Shown here: piece after piece, positions 8,701 to 20,550 of the stretch | Position numbering within the stretch: position 1 is the stretch's first letter | How the letters are laid out: the number at the start of each line of letters is the position of its first letter | NCBI GenBank assembly: GCA_032622095.1 | Contig: CP136062.1 | Location: 135,074,960-135,138,959, forward strand | Direction of reading: 5' to 3' | Length of the DNA stretch: 64,000 bases | Source of the DNA: Siphonodentalium dalli | Lineage: Eukaryota; Mollusca; Scaphopoda; Gadilida; Siphonodentaliidae | Made by a program: the position numbers and the translations under genes | Notes under the pieces: generated by a model | Told to the model about the DNA's origin: nothing | Databases searched by the model: none | What the model saw: only the letters and a program-made list of their open reading frames with translations

Positions 8701-10825
8701 AGCCCTGGTGATTCAGATTTGTTTGCTACGCAGTAGAATGCCGTAGCCAAGTTGATGTGCTTCGGCAGTGACTACGGCATTTTTACAACGTGTCAAAAAA
8801 TGTGGATCAATTGCTGTTCTGTCAAAATTTGCATGAATAATCATAAAACGTTTACAAGAAGATGTGTACTACATATTTCTTCACTGGAATATATAAATTG
8901 TATATGTATTACCCACAATCTGTAACCAGAACCACGACCGCAGAATGACTATTGAAAGACTGAACCTGCCATACCTCTTGGGGAAATTAAATCATAGTTT
9001 CTTGAATGATGTCGCCTCACAATGAGTCAATTGCAAGGCTAGTTCTGACCGAATTATGGAATTTCCATTACAGTATTCAAACAGCATAACTGTATTTGAT
9101 ATTTTGTCAAATTGTCAAACAAAAAATATTTTAATTTTTAACTTAATTTGTAACAAACGCAATATGGAGCCGTGCGTACATTGATGAAAATAAAGCAAGA
9201 ACCGCGGTTTCGGTGTTGAGACCACACCGAGAAACCGAACAGAGCAAGATACAAAATACCGTGTTTATGGTGATCGGTAAAGTCCGTTCCACGATCCGAA
9301 TTTTGCATCTGAAGTCCAACGACAAGAAGAAATTAGTCTAGAATTGTACAGTGATTGTGTTTGCGTTGCCCAACGAAACTGAAATAAGGAAGCATGTCGT
9401 TGCAAAAATGAGAATGCGAACCGAAAAGAAATGTTATACCACGTGAGAAATGGTCCGGAAACTTTTTGTTCTGGAACCTACGGGTCGATGAATGGCCACA
9501 CAGTCAACACAAACTAAATGCAGTAGGATGTTGACTTTGGTCACATTTATTGTCAACTGTCTTAGAATAAGTGTGCACTTTATTTGAATTGATGACGTGT
9601 GCATGACGAAACATTTCGTTCCGTGCGGAAATAAGCGGAAATAATAAAGTCGGTAGTTAGAACTGCAATTTCTGAAACTTCATTCTCCCGGCTAATCGGT
9701 CAATAAAATTGAACTTTTATCTATAACGTTCAACAAAATATTACGAATTTGAGCCGGCCAATTGCTGTACACACGTACGTGCACTTATTTGAGTCTTGTT
9801 GATCGCGGCAGTTATTTTTGCGCATATCGGTATCTCTCACCCACAAACTGAGCGGGAACATCAAACACGTAATTACGTCATCATTGTCCACTGTCCATGA
9901 ACTGGGCACAAGTCATGCTACATCATAACTGATTGATTACCACGGCCTTGTATTAAAACAATTCAATGCAGTATTGATTGTAAATGATATCGGTATCAAT
10001 ATAAGTCGCACGGGACTTCATCTTGTATGCATGAAACGTCGCTGTATTTGCGTGAATACTGGGCTACAGCCATGAACACAGTTGAGTTTTTGCAGTCCAT
10101 GCGACGAGCAGTGCAGACCTTTTACCTCAAAACAAGGTCTGTAACAAAGAACTGTCTGATTAAAACTAAAAAAAATAAAAATATTAATAGTTATTATCAG
10201 TGTATTTATTCCCTATCCAATGAATGCAAAATTATCCATTATACGAATCCAGCATGTCTGAGGAATGGCTTTTGAGTTTACACCAACTTGTTTTGATCGT
10301 ACTGTATAAAATACAAAGAAAGCAGGCATGCAGAACATGTGCAAAGCACGTGACATGAGCTCTGATGTAACACTTATTACTGCTAGAGTACACTTGACAC
10401 TGAGTGTGACAATGTGTCTTTCCAACCCCAGTAATTTCTTTGATGTCGGCTTTTAATATTGCTACTGTTATATTGACTTTTCCATCATGCAGATCAGTAC
10501 GAAATATCGCGTTTTGTTACATTACATTCCGCCGTTCCGATGCGTTTTGCGTCCGTAATTTCGTACGCAGAGGTGACCGTTTAGCAACGTCCAATATATA
10601 CCTTGAATTACGGAAATATGCCGAAGATTCTATCAATCCAGATCGTCAAGAATGACAAGATACTTCTTGATTGGATCGTTATCGGAAGTTATGAGGAATA
10701 GAGTACATTAATCGAGTTATAAATGTGATTTAAAATCGGGAACCGTTTTTTTCAATTACAATCGGTTCAGTTCTTCGTTTTTTTTTTAAACCGAAACCGA
10801 ACTACAAAAACCGAAACCAATCCAT
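8701..10825. other. no gene recognised
   Basis: About 2.1 kb without convincing exons, repeats or mobile elements. The reading frames here (up to 82 codons) have no recognisable domain and no supporting splice or translation context. A short hairpin pairs ATGCCGTAG and CTACGGCAT at about 8730-8790. A stretch near 10740-10830 is rich in CCGAAACC/GGTTTCGG-type words. Confidence 0.5.
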
Positions 10826-11050
10826 CACTATTGGTTAGTGGGCCGACCTCTGAGCTACACCTTCGACACAGGCGAGGGTTCGAATCCGACATGGTATCGG
10901 TCAGACTTTGTGTCGCCATCTGCATTCCCAGTACGATGGGCATCATGAATCATGCCACAAATTGGCACAATCCGCTGATCAGTCTCTGAGAATTATTTAA
11001 GAAGCACAAGAATCTCAGACAAAAATCAAAATTTGAAAAACATATACTGT
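10826..11050 (+). mobile_element. tRNA-derived SINE (probable)
   Basis: A GGTTCGAATCC polymerase III B box stands at about 10878-10888, preceded by an A-box-like TTGGTTAGTGGGC about 45 bases upstream, the spacing of a tRNA head. The following body (GTCAGACTTTGTGTCGCCATC...) is not tRNA-like, as expected of a SINE. The 3' boundary and TSD could not be fixed. A functional tRNA is unlikely, since no acceptor stem pairs. Confidence 0.6.
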
Positions 11051-11631
11051 GCAAATTTCATACCCCCGCTCCTCTCGTAATGTCATGACCAGGGTCAGGG
11101 ATGACATTACAGTGATTACTCATCACTGACATCAGGCTGGGCACACCGTCGCCATCGGATCGGGAGCCGATGGCGATGCTAAAAGGACGTCCTATGTCAG
11201 TATGTGCAACAATGTGCGCATTCAGCAAAAAAAAAAATCCTGGACAAATTGGGTGGTCGATCTACTCGATCCCAGTGCTCCTATGGCCAGCATTTGCCCA
11301 TGCACTGAAAATTCTACAGATACTGCATCTGTTAGAAATATGAGTCAAAAGAAATTCCCAATCTCATTCAAAATTGGTCACCTAACTTCCTCTGAATTTT
11401 CCTCACCAAAATAGTTTTTAATTTCGTTCTCCTTTATTGAAGATGGAGCACAATCACCCAAAAGTTTTGTGAGACCGTGAATACCCATGATCGTGATATT
11501 TTGACTGATTTACAACAGAAAGGTTACAAAGAATTGAGCAATATTTTAACAGTAAACAAATTCCCGCCACATTGGTTGATTAAATTCACGGAATATCCGG
11601 TTGCTTTTTAAACCGAAACGAAATGACAAAA
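11051..11631. other. no gene recognised; small hairpin
   Basis: Contains a 26 bp GC-rich inverted repeat (CGCCATCGGATC...GAGCCGATGGCG) near 11150-11176. The 70-codon reading frame at 11202-11414 shows no known domain. Confidence 0.5.
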
Positions 11632-11635
11632 TTAA

Positions 11636-11840
11636 AGGTACCCAATCCGATTCGATGGTCCCAATATAATCAGATTCCAACAACAAGATTTTTAGAAATG
11701 CCGTTTCAGTTATCAGAATCGATTAATTGCCGAAGAATAATGCTATCCATAGTATAAAATTGCATGAAACGTGTTATTTATCAAAATGTTGTTCCACAAA
11801 ATTTGGCCTTATTATCGGGTACCGGTACTGCGTTATATGC
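11636..11840 (+). mobile_element. TTAA element, 5' end copy
   Basis: Starts AGGTACCCAATCCGATTCGA directly after TTAA and stays alignable for about 200 bp with the copy at 24051 (shared GAAATGCCG, TTATCAGAATCGA, TGTTATTTAT). The terminus matches the ends of the foldback at 1295-1736, so all three belong to one superfamily. No matching right end is visible; probably truncated by the retrotransposon tail that follows. Confidence 0.65.
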
Positions 11841-12057
11841 AGTAGGTCCCTAGATTTGCGTAGATCCCGGCGTAAGTCCCGGCGTAAGTCCCTCAGTTCG
11901 CGTAGATCCCCGTAGTAATGCAAGAGTGAATGCTTCATCATCATCATCATCATCATCAATCTACAGGACAAGTCATTTGACTTTTCGTCCCGGTAACAAT
12001 TACATATAGTATTTAGTGACAATTTAACAAATAGCAGCTCGTCTGATAACCAGATAA

Positions 12058-14135
12058 TTAAGAGTCTTCAAATTGATACTTCTTGTTGTAGAAGAACGAA
12101 TCCAAATAAGTTTTAAATTCAGATAGATCAACTGCCTCTATTCTCATATCTGGCAGGGAGTTCCAGTTGTTAATCACGCGTTGTGTGAATGAGAATTTCT
12201 TTATATTTTTGTTCACATTCTGTTTCTGTATTTTCAGTGAATGTCCTCGAGTTTTTGTATACAACCCTCTTTGAAATAAATTATCTACATCTAGGTTGTA
12301 ATGTCCTCTGATTAATTTGTATACCTCAATCAAATCACATCTGAACCTGCGATATTTGAGCCTCATATAAGATTGAGTTTAACTAGCCGTTCTCTGTATG
12401 ATAATTCTTTAAACTGTGGTACCATGCATCGTCGCGTCGCTTTCCTTTGAACCTTCTCCAATTTATCGATCTGATATTTCAAATGTGGCACCACACTGTA
12501 TGGCAGTACTTAGGCCTACTCCAAAATAGGTCTGACCATGCTGGCATATAGTAATCGAAACGTTCCTGGATCTAGATAATTGAATGTTCTGTTAATGGTG
12601 CCTAGTATGCGATAGGCTTTATTACAAGCTGTGTTGATATGAACATCAAATTTCAGTTTATCGTCCATTACTACTCCCAAGTCTCTATCGGCATTGCTGA
12701 TCAGTATAGGAGAGTTATCGGGTGTGTCAGACATATAGTAACTTACTTTAGGGTAGTTGTGTCCGTAATGAACAACATGTACCTTTGATGTGTTCAAAGA
12801 TAACTGCCTCTGCACAGACCACATATACATACTGCATCGATATCTCTTTGTATGTTGTCAACTATCGGGTTACCAATTATTTTTGTGTCATCCGCGAACA
12901 TTTCACACATAGAATTTACCCTCTCCGGTAGGTCATTTATGAAGAGAAGAGAATTGGCCCAAGAATAATCCATTGTGGAACTCCACTGGAAACTAATTTC
13001 CAGTCAGAAACCTCTTGACCAACACGAACTCTTTGCTTTCGTCCAGAGAGAAATGCATTGATCCAGTCCCGAATTTCGTTTTGTATGCCATAGGCTTCTA
13101 GTTTCGCGAGAAGACGTTTGTGGGGGACTGTATCGGATGCCTTCCTAAAGTCCAAGTAAATGGCATCCACCGGTTGTTCGTTGTCTAATTCCGTTGCCAC
13201 GTGTGAAATATATTCAATAAGTTGTGTTTGACATGATAGCTTGCTACGGAATCCATGTTGTCTGTTTGAGAAGAGGTTATATTCTTCCATATATGTTTGG
13301 TAATTGCTTCAGATATAAATGATTCAATGACTTTGCACAGGATATACAATTGAGGCTAACAGGTCTATAATTACTTGGGTTTGATGGAGTTCCCTTTTTA
13401 AATAAGATTGATACATCAGCATTTTTCCAAACGTTGGGGATGAATCCTTCTGAAATTGATCTGTTGGAGAGGATACATAGGGGTATGCTTAATTCCGTTG
13501 CTGTTTCCTTTAAGAGTCGAGCCGGGATGTTATCCGGTCCAGAACTTTTATTTGAATTCAATGAGCGTAATTTATTTTCCACTGCAACCGGTGTAACTTG
13601 CATTTTGACAGATAATCCATCTGTATGTCAGAATGGCTGGCATTGATGGCATTTTGTCCGATTTTTCTTTGGTGAACACTGATGCAAAGAATCGATTTAG
13701 AAGCTCGGCTTTTCCGCGATCGTCTGTCGTTAGCTGCATGGGAATTTTCACTTTCTTTTAAATCGCTTATTCCTTTCTTCAGTTTTGTTTTGCTCTGGAC
13801 ATATTTCCAAAACGCTTTCTTTCGAATGATCGCTTGGCTTCTTTGATTCGAGGGTTCGCTAGTTCTCTCAGCTGTTTGTATTCTTTGTAAACGTTACCGT
13901 ACCGTTCAGGGTTGAGTGGTATTTCTTGTAAGCCCTCCTTTTTTGCCTTATTATAGATAACACGTCGTTATTCATCCACATGTTCCGCTGTTTCTTTTTC
14001 TTGTTTGTAGACATGGGAATGTGTTTACGTTAAAGTTCTTCAAGTTTATCATAGAACATTTTCCAAGCATTTCTTATGTTGGTCTCGTTGAGCTCATTCC
14101 AGGTTACAGTGAAGTAATTCGATTGGTAGCGCCCT
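12058..14135 (-). pseudogene. non-LTR reverse transcriptase, frame-shifted
   Basis: Reading from right to left, conserved pieces occur in order: NELNETNIRNAWKMF and MNNDV, GKAELLNRFFASVFTKEK, KSSGPDNIPARLLK, PSNYRPVSL, NLFSNRQHGFRSKLSC, AIYLDFRKASDTVPHKRL, SSGVPQ, the polymerase motif FADD (12887-12898), LSLNTSK, ADRDLGVVMDDKLKF, and a C-terminal TRGHSLKIQK then RVINNWNSLPD. These are standard reverse-transcriptase motifs of the jockey superclade. The product copies its own RNA during target-primed integration. Several frameshifts and stops separate the pieces (for example PQGSILGP reads PQWIILGP), so no intact enzyme is encoded. Confidence 0.92.
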
Positions 14136-14252
14136 CCAACGTATTTTGGACCAAGATGCAGGAGATAATTAAAAAAGTTCTGGGCTCTGGTTGGTTAATA
14201 GTAGTTTCGATATTTAAACATATAAAATTCATGCAATCACTCCTTTTGAAAT

Positions 14253-15292
14253 TTCAGACTCCAAACAAAACATTGGCACATTGTAAAGCACGTGGTTCTT
14301 GGATTGAATTTTTTTGGTGGGAGCTAAACAAAATCAATATTTTTTTCCTGCAATTCTGACTCTAGATTATAAATCCCAAATTTAAGGGTACATTTCATGC
14401 TCGACGATATGATTTTGTTCATGCAGAAACTTTGCGCAGATGCCAATCCTGGTGATCATGTACTCATTTATCACAATTCGTGGATAGTCAGGGCTGCAGG
14501 CCATTATATGTTAACACTGAGGCCTATGGGAAATAATTACTTCACTGTAACCTAAAGCACAAAAATTGTCATTTTTCTCATTTGGGCCCAGTGGTGGGTT
14601 TCCTATCAATATTGACCAACAAACAATTAGGGAACTTGTAGCACGTGGCATATTATATTATTTGAGTCGGTGGTAATCAATGAAAAGTCAATATTAACCC
14701 ATCTGGGACAATTTTTGCTTCAAATTTTCACTTTGAAAATCACCTTTTTTTGTCCGTTATGAGCCCATATGTGTACCTTTAATGAATGTCATGGTAACCA
14801 TTCACGCACTGAACATCGAGGGTCAGTACACAACTGAAATAAAGGCTTTTCGACTAGCTGTAAGAGCAAACTACATCGCTATCTGTGGCAGGTCTCTAAA
14901 AGTTGATGTAAAACATGAACAGGCAGGGTTAAATGGCAGCCAATTAGTCTGCTTGAGGTGGCTTGTCGACAAAAAGTGTAACACGGTGGTGTGTTTGAGT
15001 GATGTGGCTGTTTCCATGTACATACATGTAGGCACGGACTAATTCTACTGCACTCAAAACTTCAGTTTTATGCAAAAATTTCAGACTCCAAACAAAACAT
15101 TTGCACGTTGTAAAGCACGTGGTTCCTGGATTGAATTTTTTTTGGTGGGAGGTAAAAAATGTCAATATTTTTTTCATGCAATTCTGACTCTAGATTATAA
15201 ACCCCAAATTTAAAGGTATATTCCATGCTCGACGATATGATTTTTTTCATGCAGATGCCAATCCTGGTGATCATGTACTCATTTATCACAAT
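14253..15292. mobile_element. insertion block with about 225 bp direct repeats and a TTAA element
   Basis: Two direct repeats, 14253-14478 and 15078-15292, share AATTTCAGACTCCAAACAAA, GTAAAGCACGTGGTTC and GATCATGTACTCATTTATCA. Between them lies unrelated sequence. A TTAA-flanked element of 393 bp (14386-14778; ends GGGTACATTTCATG and the inverse of AGGTACACATATGGG) starts inside the first repeat. The block separates two parts of the retrotransposon's coding region. It could be a small terminal-repeat element or a local duplication; boundaries are approximate. Confidence 0.6.
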
Positions 15293-15297
15293 TATTG

Positions 15298-15515
15298 AAT
15301 TGATATGACCTTCACTGGAGTGGGCTTAGATGTTGATATTATGTTTGTATCCAGACTTATTTCCAACATGTCGTGATCACTTTTACCTAGAGGAGAGTTA
15401 TGTTGTATTTCAAATATTATATCAGGATTGTTTGTTATCACCAGATCGAGAATGTTGGGTGTTTGGTCGTTCCTGTGGCGTGTCGGTTCAGATATCAGTT
15501 GATGTAATAACGGTC
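15298..15515 (-). pseudogene. non-LTR element endonuclease domain, C-terminal fragment
   Basis: The minus strand encodes LISEPTRHRNDQTPNILDLV, then ITNNPDI and SPLGKSDHDMLEI. The LDLV and S-D-H motifs are the end of the apurinic-type endonuclease that nicks the target site for non-LTR elements. It is in the orientation and order expected for the reverse transcriptase at 12058-14135, interrupted by the insertion block. No N-terminal endonuclease motifs are found further right. Confidence 0.88.
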
Positions 15516-16080
15516 CCCCATTTTTGCCGGAGTTATGGTCCTTGTCGACTTAGAATTTGCCGAACATTTTTGTTTCCGGATGATAACTTTAGTTTTTGTA
15601 ATCTGATTTTTATTCTAATTTGTTATTTGGATTAATTAACCACATGAAGGTACAGGTTAAGTTTGAATTTGGGTTTGGTCCGCCCAATTTTACCGGAGTT
15701 ATGGTCATTAACGACTTAAAATTTACCGAAAATTTTGGTTTCCGGATGATAACTTTAACTTTCCGGATGATAACTTTAGTTTGTAATCTGATTTTTATTT
15801 TAATTTGGTATTTGGATTAATTATAACCACACGAAGGTACAGGTTCAGTTTGAATTTGGGTTTGGTCCGCCCAATTTTGTCGGAGTTATGATCCTTGTCG
15901 ACTTATAATTTACCGATTGTTTTGGTTTCCGGATGATAACTTTACTTTTAGTTATCTGATTGTTTTTAAATTCAACTCAATGTCTTGATATCTGGTATGT
16001 GGTTAAATTTTTAGAAGACAAAGGCCAAGTTTGAATTTCAGTTGGTCACGGCCGGTCCGATGAATTTTGACAGAGTTAAA
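15516..16080 (+). repeat. tandem repeat, three units of about 185 bp
   Basis: Units share GGTCCGCCCAATTTTACCGG, TTTCCGGATGATAACTTTA and TCTGATTTTTATTTTAATTT. A 22 bp subduplication of TTTCCGGATGATAACTTTA is seen at 15740-15780. The array ends at an A-rich stretch near 16080. Short reading frames over it are repeat translations. Confidence 0.8.
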
Positions 16081-16905
16081 AAAAAAAAAAGAAGGAACGG
16101 GAAGCATTCTTTACTAAAAAGCCACCTCTTCGGGAGACACGTGGTCGGCGACCATTTATTCTTATACTTAAATCGTTTATTCCATAGAAATTAATATTGA
16201 CACACATATCGAATGAGCTCACTGTGTGAGTTGATCCGACAAAAATAATTAAATGCTAACTGAGAATTAACATTTTCTGAAATACATAGCACAAAAATCA
16301 AGCAAATTCGCGTTGTGGGCTCGGCTACACGATAACCGGAGACGACCATACGCTGCTAATGACCAATACACATGCAGGAGCTGACATGTGGACACGATTA
16401 TCTGAGAACTGACTTAAGGCACCCATTTTCCAGCACGTCACCCCCATCGTATCAATGTTCATTCCTGTCCGCGACAACACCCCATTGTGATCAATTATCT
16501 GATGAACTGAAAAAATCTGAAGCTCTATAGAAAACTTTGAAAACAAATTGAATTCCGACTTGCGTTTAAGTCAAAAGAACGTTCGCCATTATAGCTATTG
16601 CAAATATCACAAGCCCAGATAATATATACACACACAAATTCGCCTATATTGGATGCAGTAACAGCCGCAACCACTTATACTAAAGCTGTTGCGCATGTGG
16701 GGAAGTCGAGACCGCATGCTGACCACTTTTTAATTTATTCTCCCCATGCATATTCACAAAAATAATAAATGCAATATTTGATGTATTGGCAGTTATTGGA
16801 CCAATTTTTTCAAGATCTGACAGTATACTATATGGGTACGTCGCCATACATTGTTTTCGTGCATTCCGGTATAGAAAGCTTCAGTGTGACAGAAATCGAC
16901 TATTC
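16081..16905. other. no gene recognised
   Basis: AT-rich sequence with no convincing exon. A 73-codon minus-strand frame at 16325-16546 lacks any recognisable domain. Confidence 0.45.
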
Positions 16906-17263
16906 TTAAAGTGATGTGAAACACTCCGGTAGGGTGATCAAATTGAAATGGAGAATATCTTGTTGAAAGTAGTTATTTTTACAAATATTATATCCAAATT
17001 GACAACACACACCGTCATTCTTATATATAAATTAAATGCATTGACTCTTAATGGCGAATTTTTTTCGTAGTTTATCGTCCCGATTCGAGAAGTAAATATT
17101 TACAACTGAGCGTAGTTCGGACGATGTTTTCTATGGGGTTTTACGGTCGATTTGCTTGAAATTTTCGGCGATGTTAGTAGAATGCTACATCCCCCAGTTG
17201 GTATAGCGCCTGCATACTAACTGATCCGCTTCACCAACCTGCATAAGTCCATAATATGTCTTT
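16906..17263 (+). repeat. dispersed repeat, left member of an inverted pair
   Basis: Begins TTAAAGTGATGTGAAACACT and includes CGATTCGAGAAGTAAATATT and GCTACATCCCCCAGTTGG. The inverse complement is present at 22543-22914 over almost the full length. The outer ~110 bp also match 31660-31790. Being a multicopy family, it is not proof of a transposon terminus. Confidence 0.85.
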
Positions 17264-18299
17264 AATGTATTAATATTCCCTAATTAATGCCAAATAATTT
17301 CTCAGAAAGCGTACATAAAATTTCAGTTGAAAATAGATTTGTGTTGTTCGCCAGCTGATTGCAAACGAATCACTTTCAAATGGCGAAAAATTAGTCGTCC
17401 GCTAAAGAAAATAGTTCCCACAAATTATCACTAAAAGCGAGAAATAATTAAGGACGGATACCAATTTAATATCCCAAATAACAATGAGATGACATTCTAA
17501 TCACGAGAAAACAACACTATTTAAGTTTTCCTTTCGGTCAAGATTAATTGCCATTCTATTTTTGATATTAAACAGAAAACAAAATGAATAATTTACAATT
17601 CCTGTCGAATTTAGAAACACGTTTTGAGAGCTTTTGAATTGAATAACAATGTGGGGCAGTAACTATTATATTATATCACTCGCAGAGACTTTCACTAAGA
17701 GGTCAAAGGTCTGGGAGGTCTGAATGACTTTGGTGTTCAATATCAGCTCGAGGTAATAACCTTATATCAGCCTGAGACTGTAACAGAAAAAAACCAATAA
17801 CTTACATTACCTATCGAACTTAGAAACATCGTTTTGAGAACGTTTGAATTGAATAACAACGGAGGGCAGTAACTAGTATAATATATCACTCGCAGAGACT
17901 TTCATTAAGATGTCAAAGGTCGGGGAGTTCAGCATGACTTGGTGTTCATAGAAGTAGTTCCGTGGCGCATTGATGTTCGTTCACTATTATTCGGTGATTT
18001 AATCGGAAGTAAGCGAATGACAAAATGATATCTTTACTGTCGGTCTAGACACTAAATACGATATTTACGTTGCGTCAATTTCCCATAATTTAATGGGGAC
18101 GCATATAATAAAATATGTTGGTAACACCGTATATGCATCTATGCATGTTGTCATTCATATAGGAGTTTCTACGAGAAAATTCCTGCAACAAATGCCGAGC
18201 AAAATTGCCCGTGTATGAACGTACCCTAACCGTACCCTAAAGGGATCTACCTCATTCATAAAAAGACTTAATAATAATATGAGGCAACACAAATCGTTA
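17264..18299 (+). repeat. tandem duplication (about 208 bp period) in otherwise unannotated DNA
   Basis: Two units, about 17570-17745 and 17778-17952, share TTTGAATTGAATAACAA, ATATCACTCGCAGAGACTTTC and GGTGTTCA. Outside the two units (17264-17569 and 17953-18299) I see no gene or other repeat. Confidence 0.75.
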
Positions 18300-18680
18300 T
18301 ATTAAAGATACGGGCGGCGTTGGCGGTGTGTATGCTGTTAAAATATTCACATCCATCAAAAGCCACCATAAACAGAAAGAATAGTAAAATATAGACACCT
18401 TGTTCTTATACCATTCAAAAATATGGCATAAACAGTATGTTATTGTCAATTGTTTCCCTTTGCTATGTAAACAAAAGCCAAAAAAAACGTTACGTTTCCT
18501 GGCATTTGTTTAGATCCGGATATGGTAAACATAAAGAGCGTTATTTGTTACTGTTTTCCTGATATGGAAATAGTAAAGAGCGTTTATATCATTTTTGTGT
18601 GATTAACCAATAGAATTGCACTGTGTTATGTAAGCAGAAGCACAACTTCTGTAACACGGGCAGGCTGTTGTTTACGTCCA
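18300..18680 (+). repeat. dispersed 'AAAGAGCGTT' repeat, copy 1
   Basis: Contains GGCGGCGTTGGCGGTG, CCACCATAAACAGAAAGAA, GGTAAACATAAAGAGCGTT and a TTTGTGTGATTAACCAAT box. The inverse-oriented relative at 54420-54890 shows the same order of words (CACCGCCAAGGCC, GAACGCTCTTTATGTTTACC, CTAATCACACACAAAT). A third fragment is at about 57095-57185. Function unknown; non-coding. Confidence 0.75.
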
Positions 18681-19543
18681 CCATCGTACGTCTTGACGAC
18701 AATATACTATTTACGCGCTGATTATGCTTGGCATATGAACAAAACTATATATATTTTAATATTCCTTAAAAACATAAAGGTATTGGCAAGCTAGTGATTT
18801 GGTCTCTATACCGACGTATAGCCATAGAAGGGATTCGTGATCAAAATAATATGACCATACGCTAGCGTAATTAACGAACCACAGCTAAACCACAAGCATA
18901 AGCTATAGAATATATCTGTGGCCTTTTTTTAATGTTAACTTTTAAAAAGTAACTTTATATAGATACGTATTTCCATCAAATAAGATTCACTTAGGCCTTA
19001 TATCGTGGTGGATTATGATTAATTACAATCCAGACATGCACAGGGGTTCGTCGAAATAGCAGGTCCAAAAGCTAGCAATTTCGTGAAAAAATTTAGGTCA
19101 ATCATACATCAGGGCATGTGAGAAATAAGAGATTCACAATGCAAACAGACTACGAGATCACAACGTCACACACTTAAAACCTAAAAAAAAAAAAAAAAAA
19201 AGCCGTTCCTTTTGTACAAATTATTATAGAATATAAACTCCCAACATCAAACTGAAAGTATTCAAAAGTCAAGACTGTTGTCGTGAGGGGAGTATTTAAC
19301 TGAAATTAACCATTATATTATTGACGCTGTGTGCGCAATCAGATTGAATGTGTACTATACGAGAGGCTTGTCGATTTGATCATGTTCATTTCATTCATAA
19401 AATGTCATCATGTCGATTTCAACGAAACTCGGCGAACAACCTCATCATGTATAGCTTTCCACAGCGACCGAATTCGCGATAACCTGAATATATCTTCTGC
19501 TATGGTCATATATAAGTATATGTTCTTCGTCGATTCATGAAAA
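18681..19543. other. no gene recognised
   Basis: AT-rich. A 19-base A run lies at about 19182-19200. The 69-codon plus-strand frame at 19331-19540 shows no domain. Confidence 0.45.
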
Positions 19544-19626
19544 TAGAAGGATATATAAGGATTATCAGATGCACGTATGTACTAATAGTACATACGTGCA
19601 GCTGATAATCCTTATATATCCTTCTA
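19544..19626. repeat. 83 bp near-perfect palindrome
   Basis: TAGAAGGATATATAAGGATT on the left is matched by its inverse on the right. The arms of 41 bases have a single mismatch (AGATGC versus GCAGCT inverse) with almost no loop (AATAG centre). The TA at each end suggests a minimal TA-inserting foldback element, but no relative was seen elsewhere in the window. Confidence 0.9.
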
Positions 19627-20141
19627 GTACTACAGTACTATGCAATATTAGGATAATTTAAACGTGATATAATAACGTTTGCATGCATCAAGAATTTCAA
19701 TTTCGATTCCAGTATTGCCTCCAGTATCGCCCTGCCAGAGTGACTGAGATTTTCTCATTGCACGCGCGATTTATATTTTAGGCCACTCCAATGCAAATAT
19801 TTGACAGTGCTATAGTACTGTTGCTAATGTCATATGTTCTCAATAAAATGTAACCGCCGCTACGAATAAACTTCACTGCCCATAATTCCTCATTTTGGAA
19901 CGCGGGCAATTGGAAGACATATACGACCAAAGCGTCCGGCTGGTTCGTTATAACGAAACCGACCAAATTGACCAATCAATCATATTGATGTAGACATACA
20001 TTCGAACTCAACATTACTGCATTTCAATTGGTCGATGCGTACTGTTTAGAATTTGAAATTGATTGAACAATCGACACACCAAAGATAGAGACCTAACACG
20101 CAGGTGATCAGAATCAACCGTTGCTGAAGTAGACCTATCAA

Positions 20142-20148
20142 TATATAG
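20142..20148 (+). promoter_or_regulatory. TATA box candidate of the PAN gene
   Basis: TATATAG stands about 80 bases upstream of the ATG at 20229, which would put the transcription start near 20172 and give a 5' UTR of roughly 55 bases. Inference from position only. Confidence 0.45.
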
Positions 20149-20228
20149 TGCGGATTGCTGTGTGTATACACGTCACCCAAAACAGCGGCACGTTATAAGG
20201 GGTTCTTGTTTCGCATCAGGTCGAATTT

Positions 20229-20550
20229 ATGAATGAAGCCAAATTCAGCATGCTAACATCTCAACTATGTCTATTCGCCGTGTCTGTCGGTGGTTGTCTT
20301 GGTGTACGCTTCTCAAGACGGCCTGACTGGGAAGGGAAACATACACAACAGAGTTTGATTTCTACCAGGATCAGCTCATCGGAGATTGAATGTGGTGCGG
20401 CGTGCCAAGAAACGAGCGGTTGTGAGTCGTTCTTTTACAGATCTACAAATGGAACTTGCACCCTACACGACTGTTCGCTCAACCTTTGGAATCAAGACAG
20501 CGGTGTCTTCTCCTCTCCAGATATGGAGCTCTACATCACCTTTGGTACTA
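20229..20550 (+). CDS. secreted PAN/apple-domain protein, first exon
   Basis: The exon encodes 107 residues plus one base. Residues 1-25 form a signal peptide (MLTSQLCLFAVSVGGCLG core), with a second possible start at Met8. Residues about 30-105 form a PAN/apple domain: C-x3-C-x6-C spacing in ECGAACQETSGC, then FFYRSTNGTCTLHDC. PAN domains mediate protein or carbohydrate binding in secreted proteins. It ends at ACTA|GTAAGT, phase 1, exactly compatible with the lectin exon at 40788 (A|GT gives Ser). Together they would make a secreted PAN plus C-type lectin protein, a frequent molluscan architecture. The single-frame extension beyond 20550 has no domain and is intron. A separate short gene ending elsewhere is the alternative. 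Confidence 0.82.

Larger units (their letters stand above)
11935..15515 (-). mobile_element. non-LTR retrotransposon (CR1/jockey-like), 5' truncated, with insertion
   Basis: Minus-strand element: endonuclease C-terminal part at 15298-15515, an insertion block at about 14140-15297, reverse transcriptase and C-terminal domain at 12058-14135, a short 3' UTR with GGGACGAAAAGTCAAATGAC, and a (GAT)n tail at 11937-11956. A microsatellite tail right after a short 3' UTR is typical of CR1/L2-related elements and shows the 3' end is intact. The 5' end is lost where the tandem repeat at 15516 begins. Clade is inferred from motif style, not from a tree. Confidence 0.85.

Noticed and set aside
11774-12022. 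82-codon frame with a Met run
   Set aside because: Translation of the (GAT)n retrotransposon tail and its 3' UTR.
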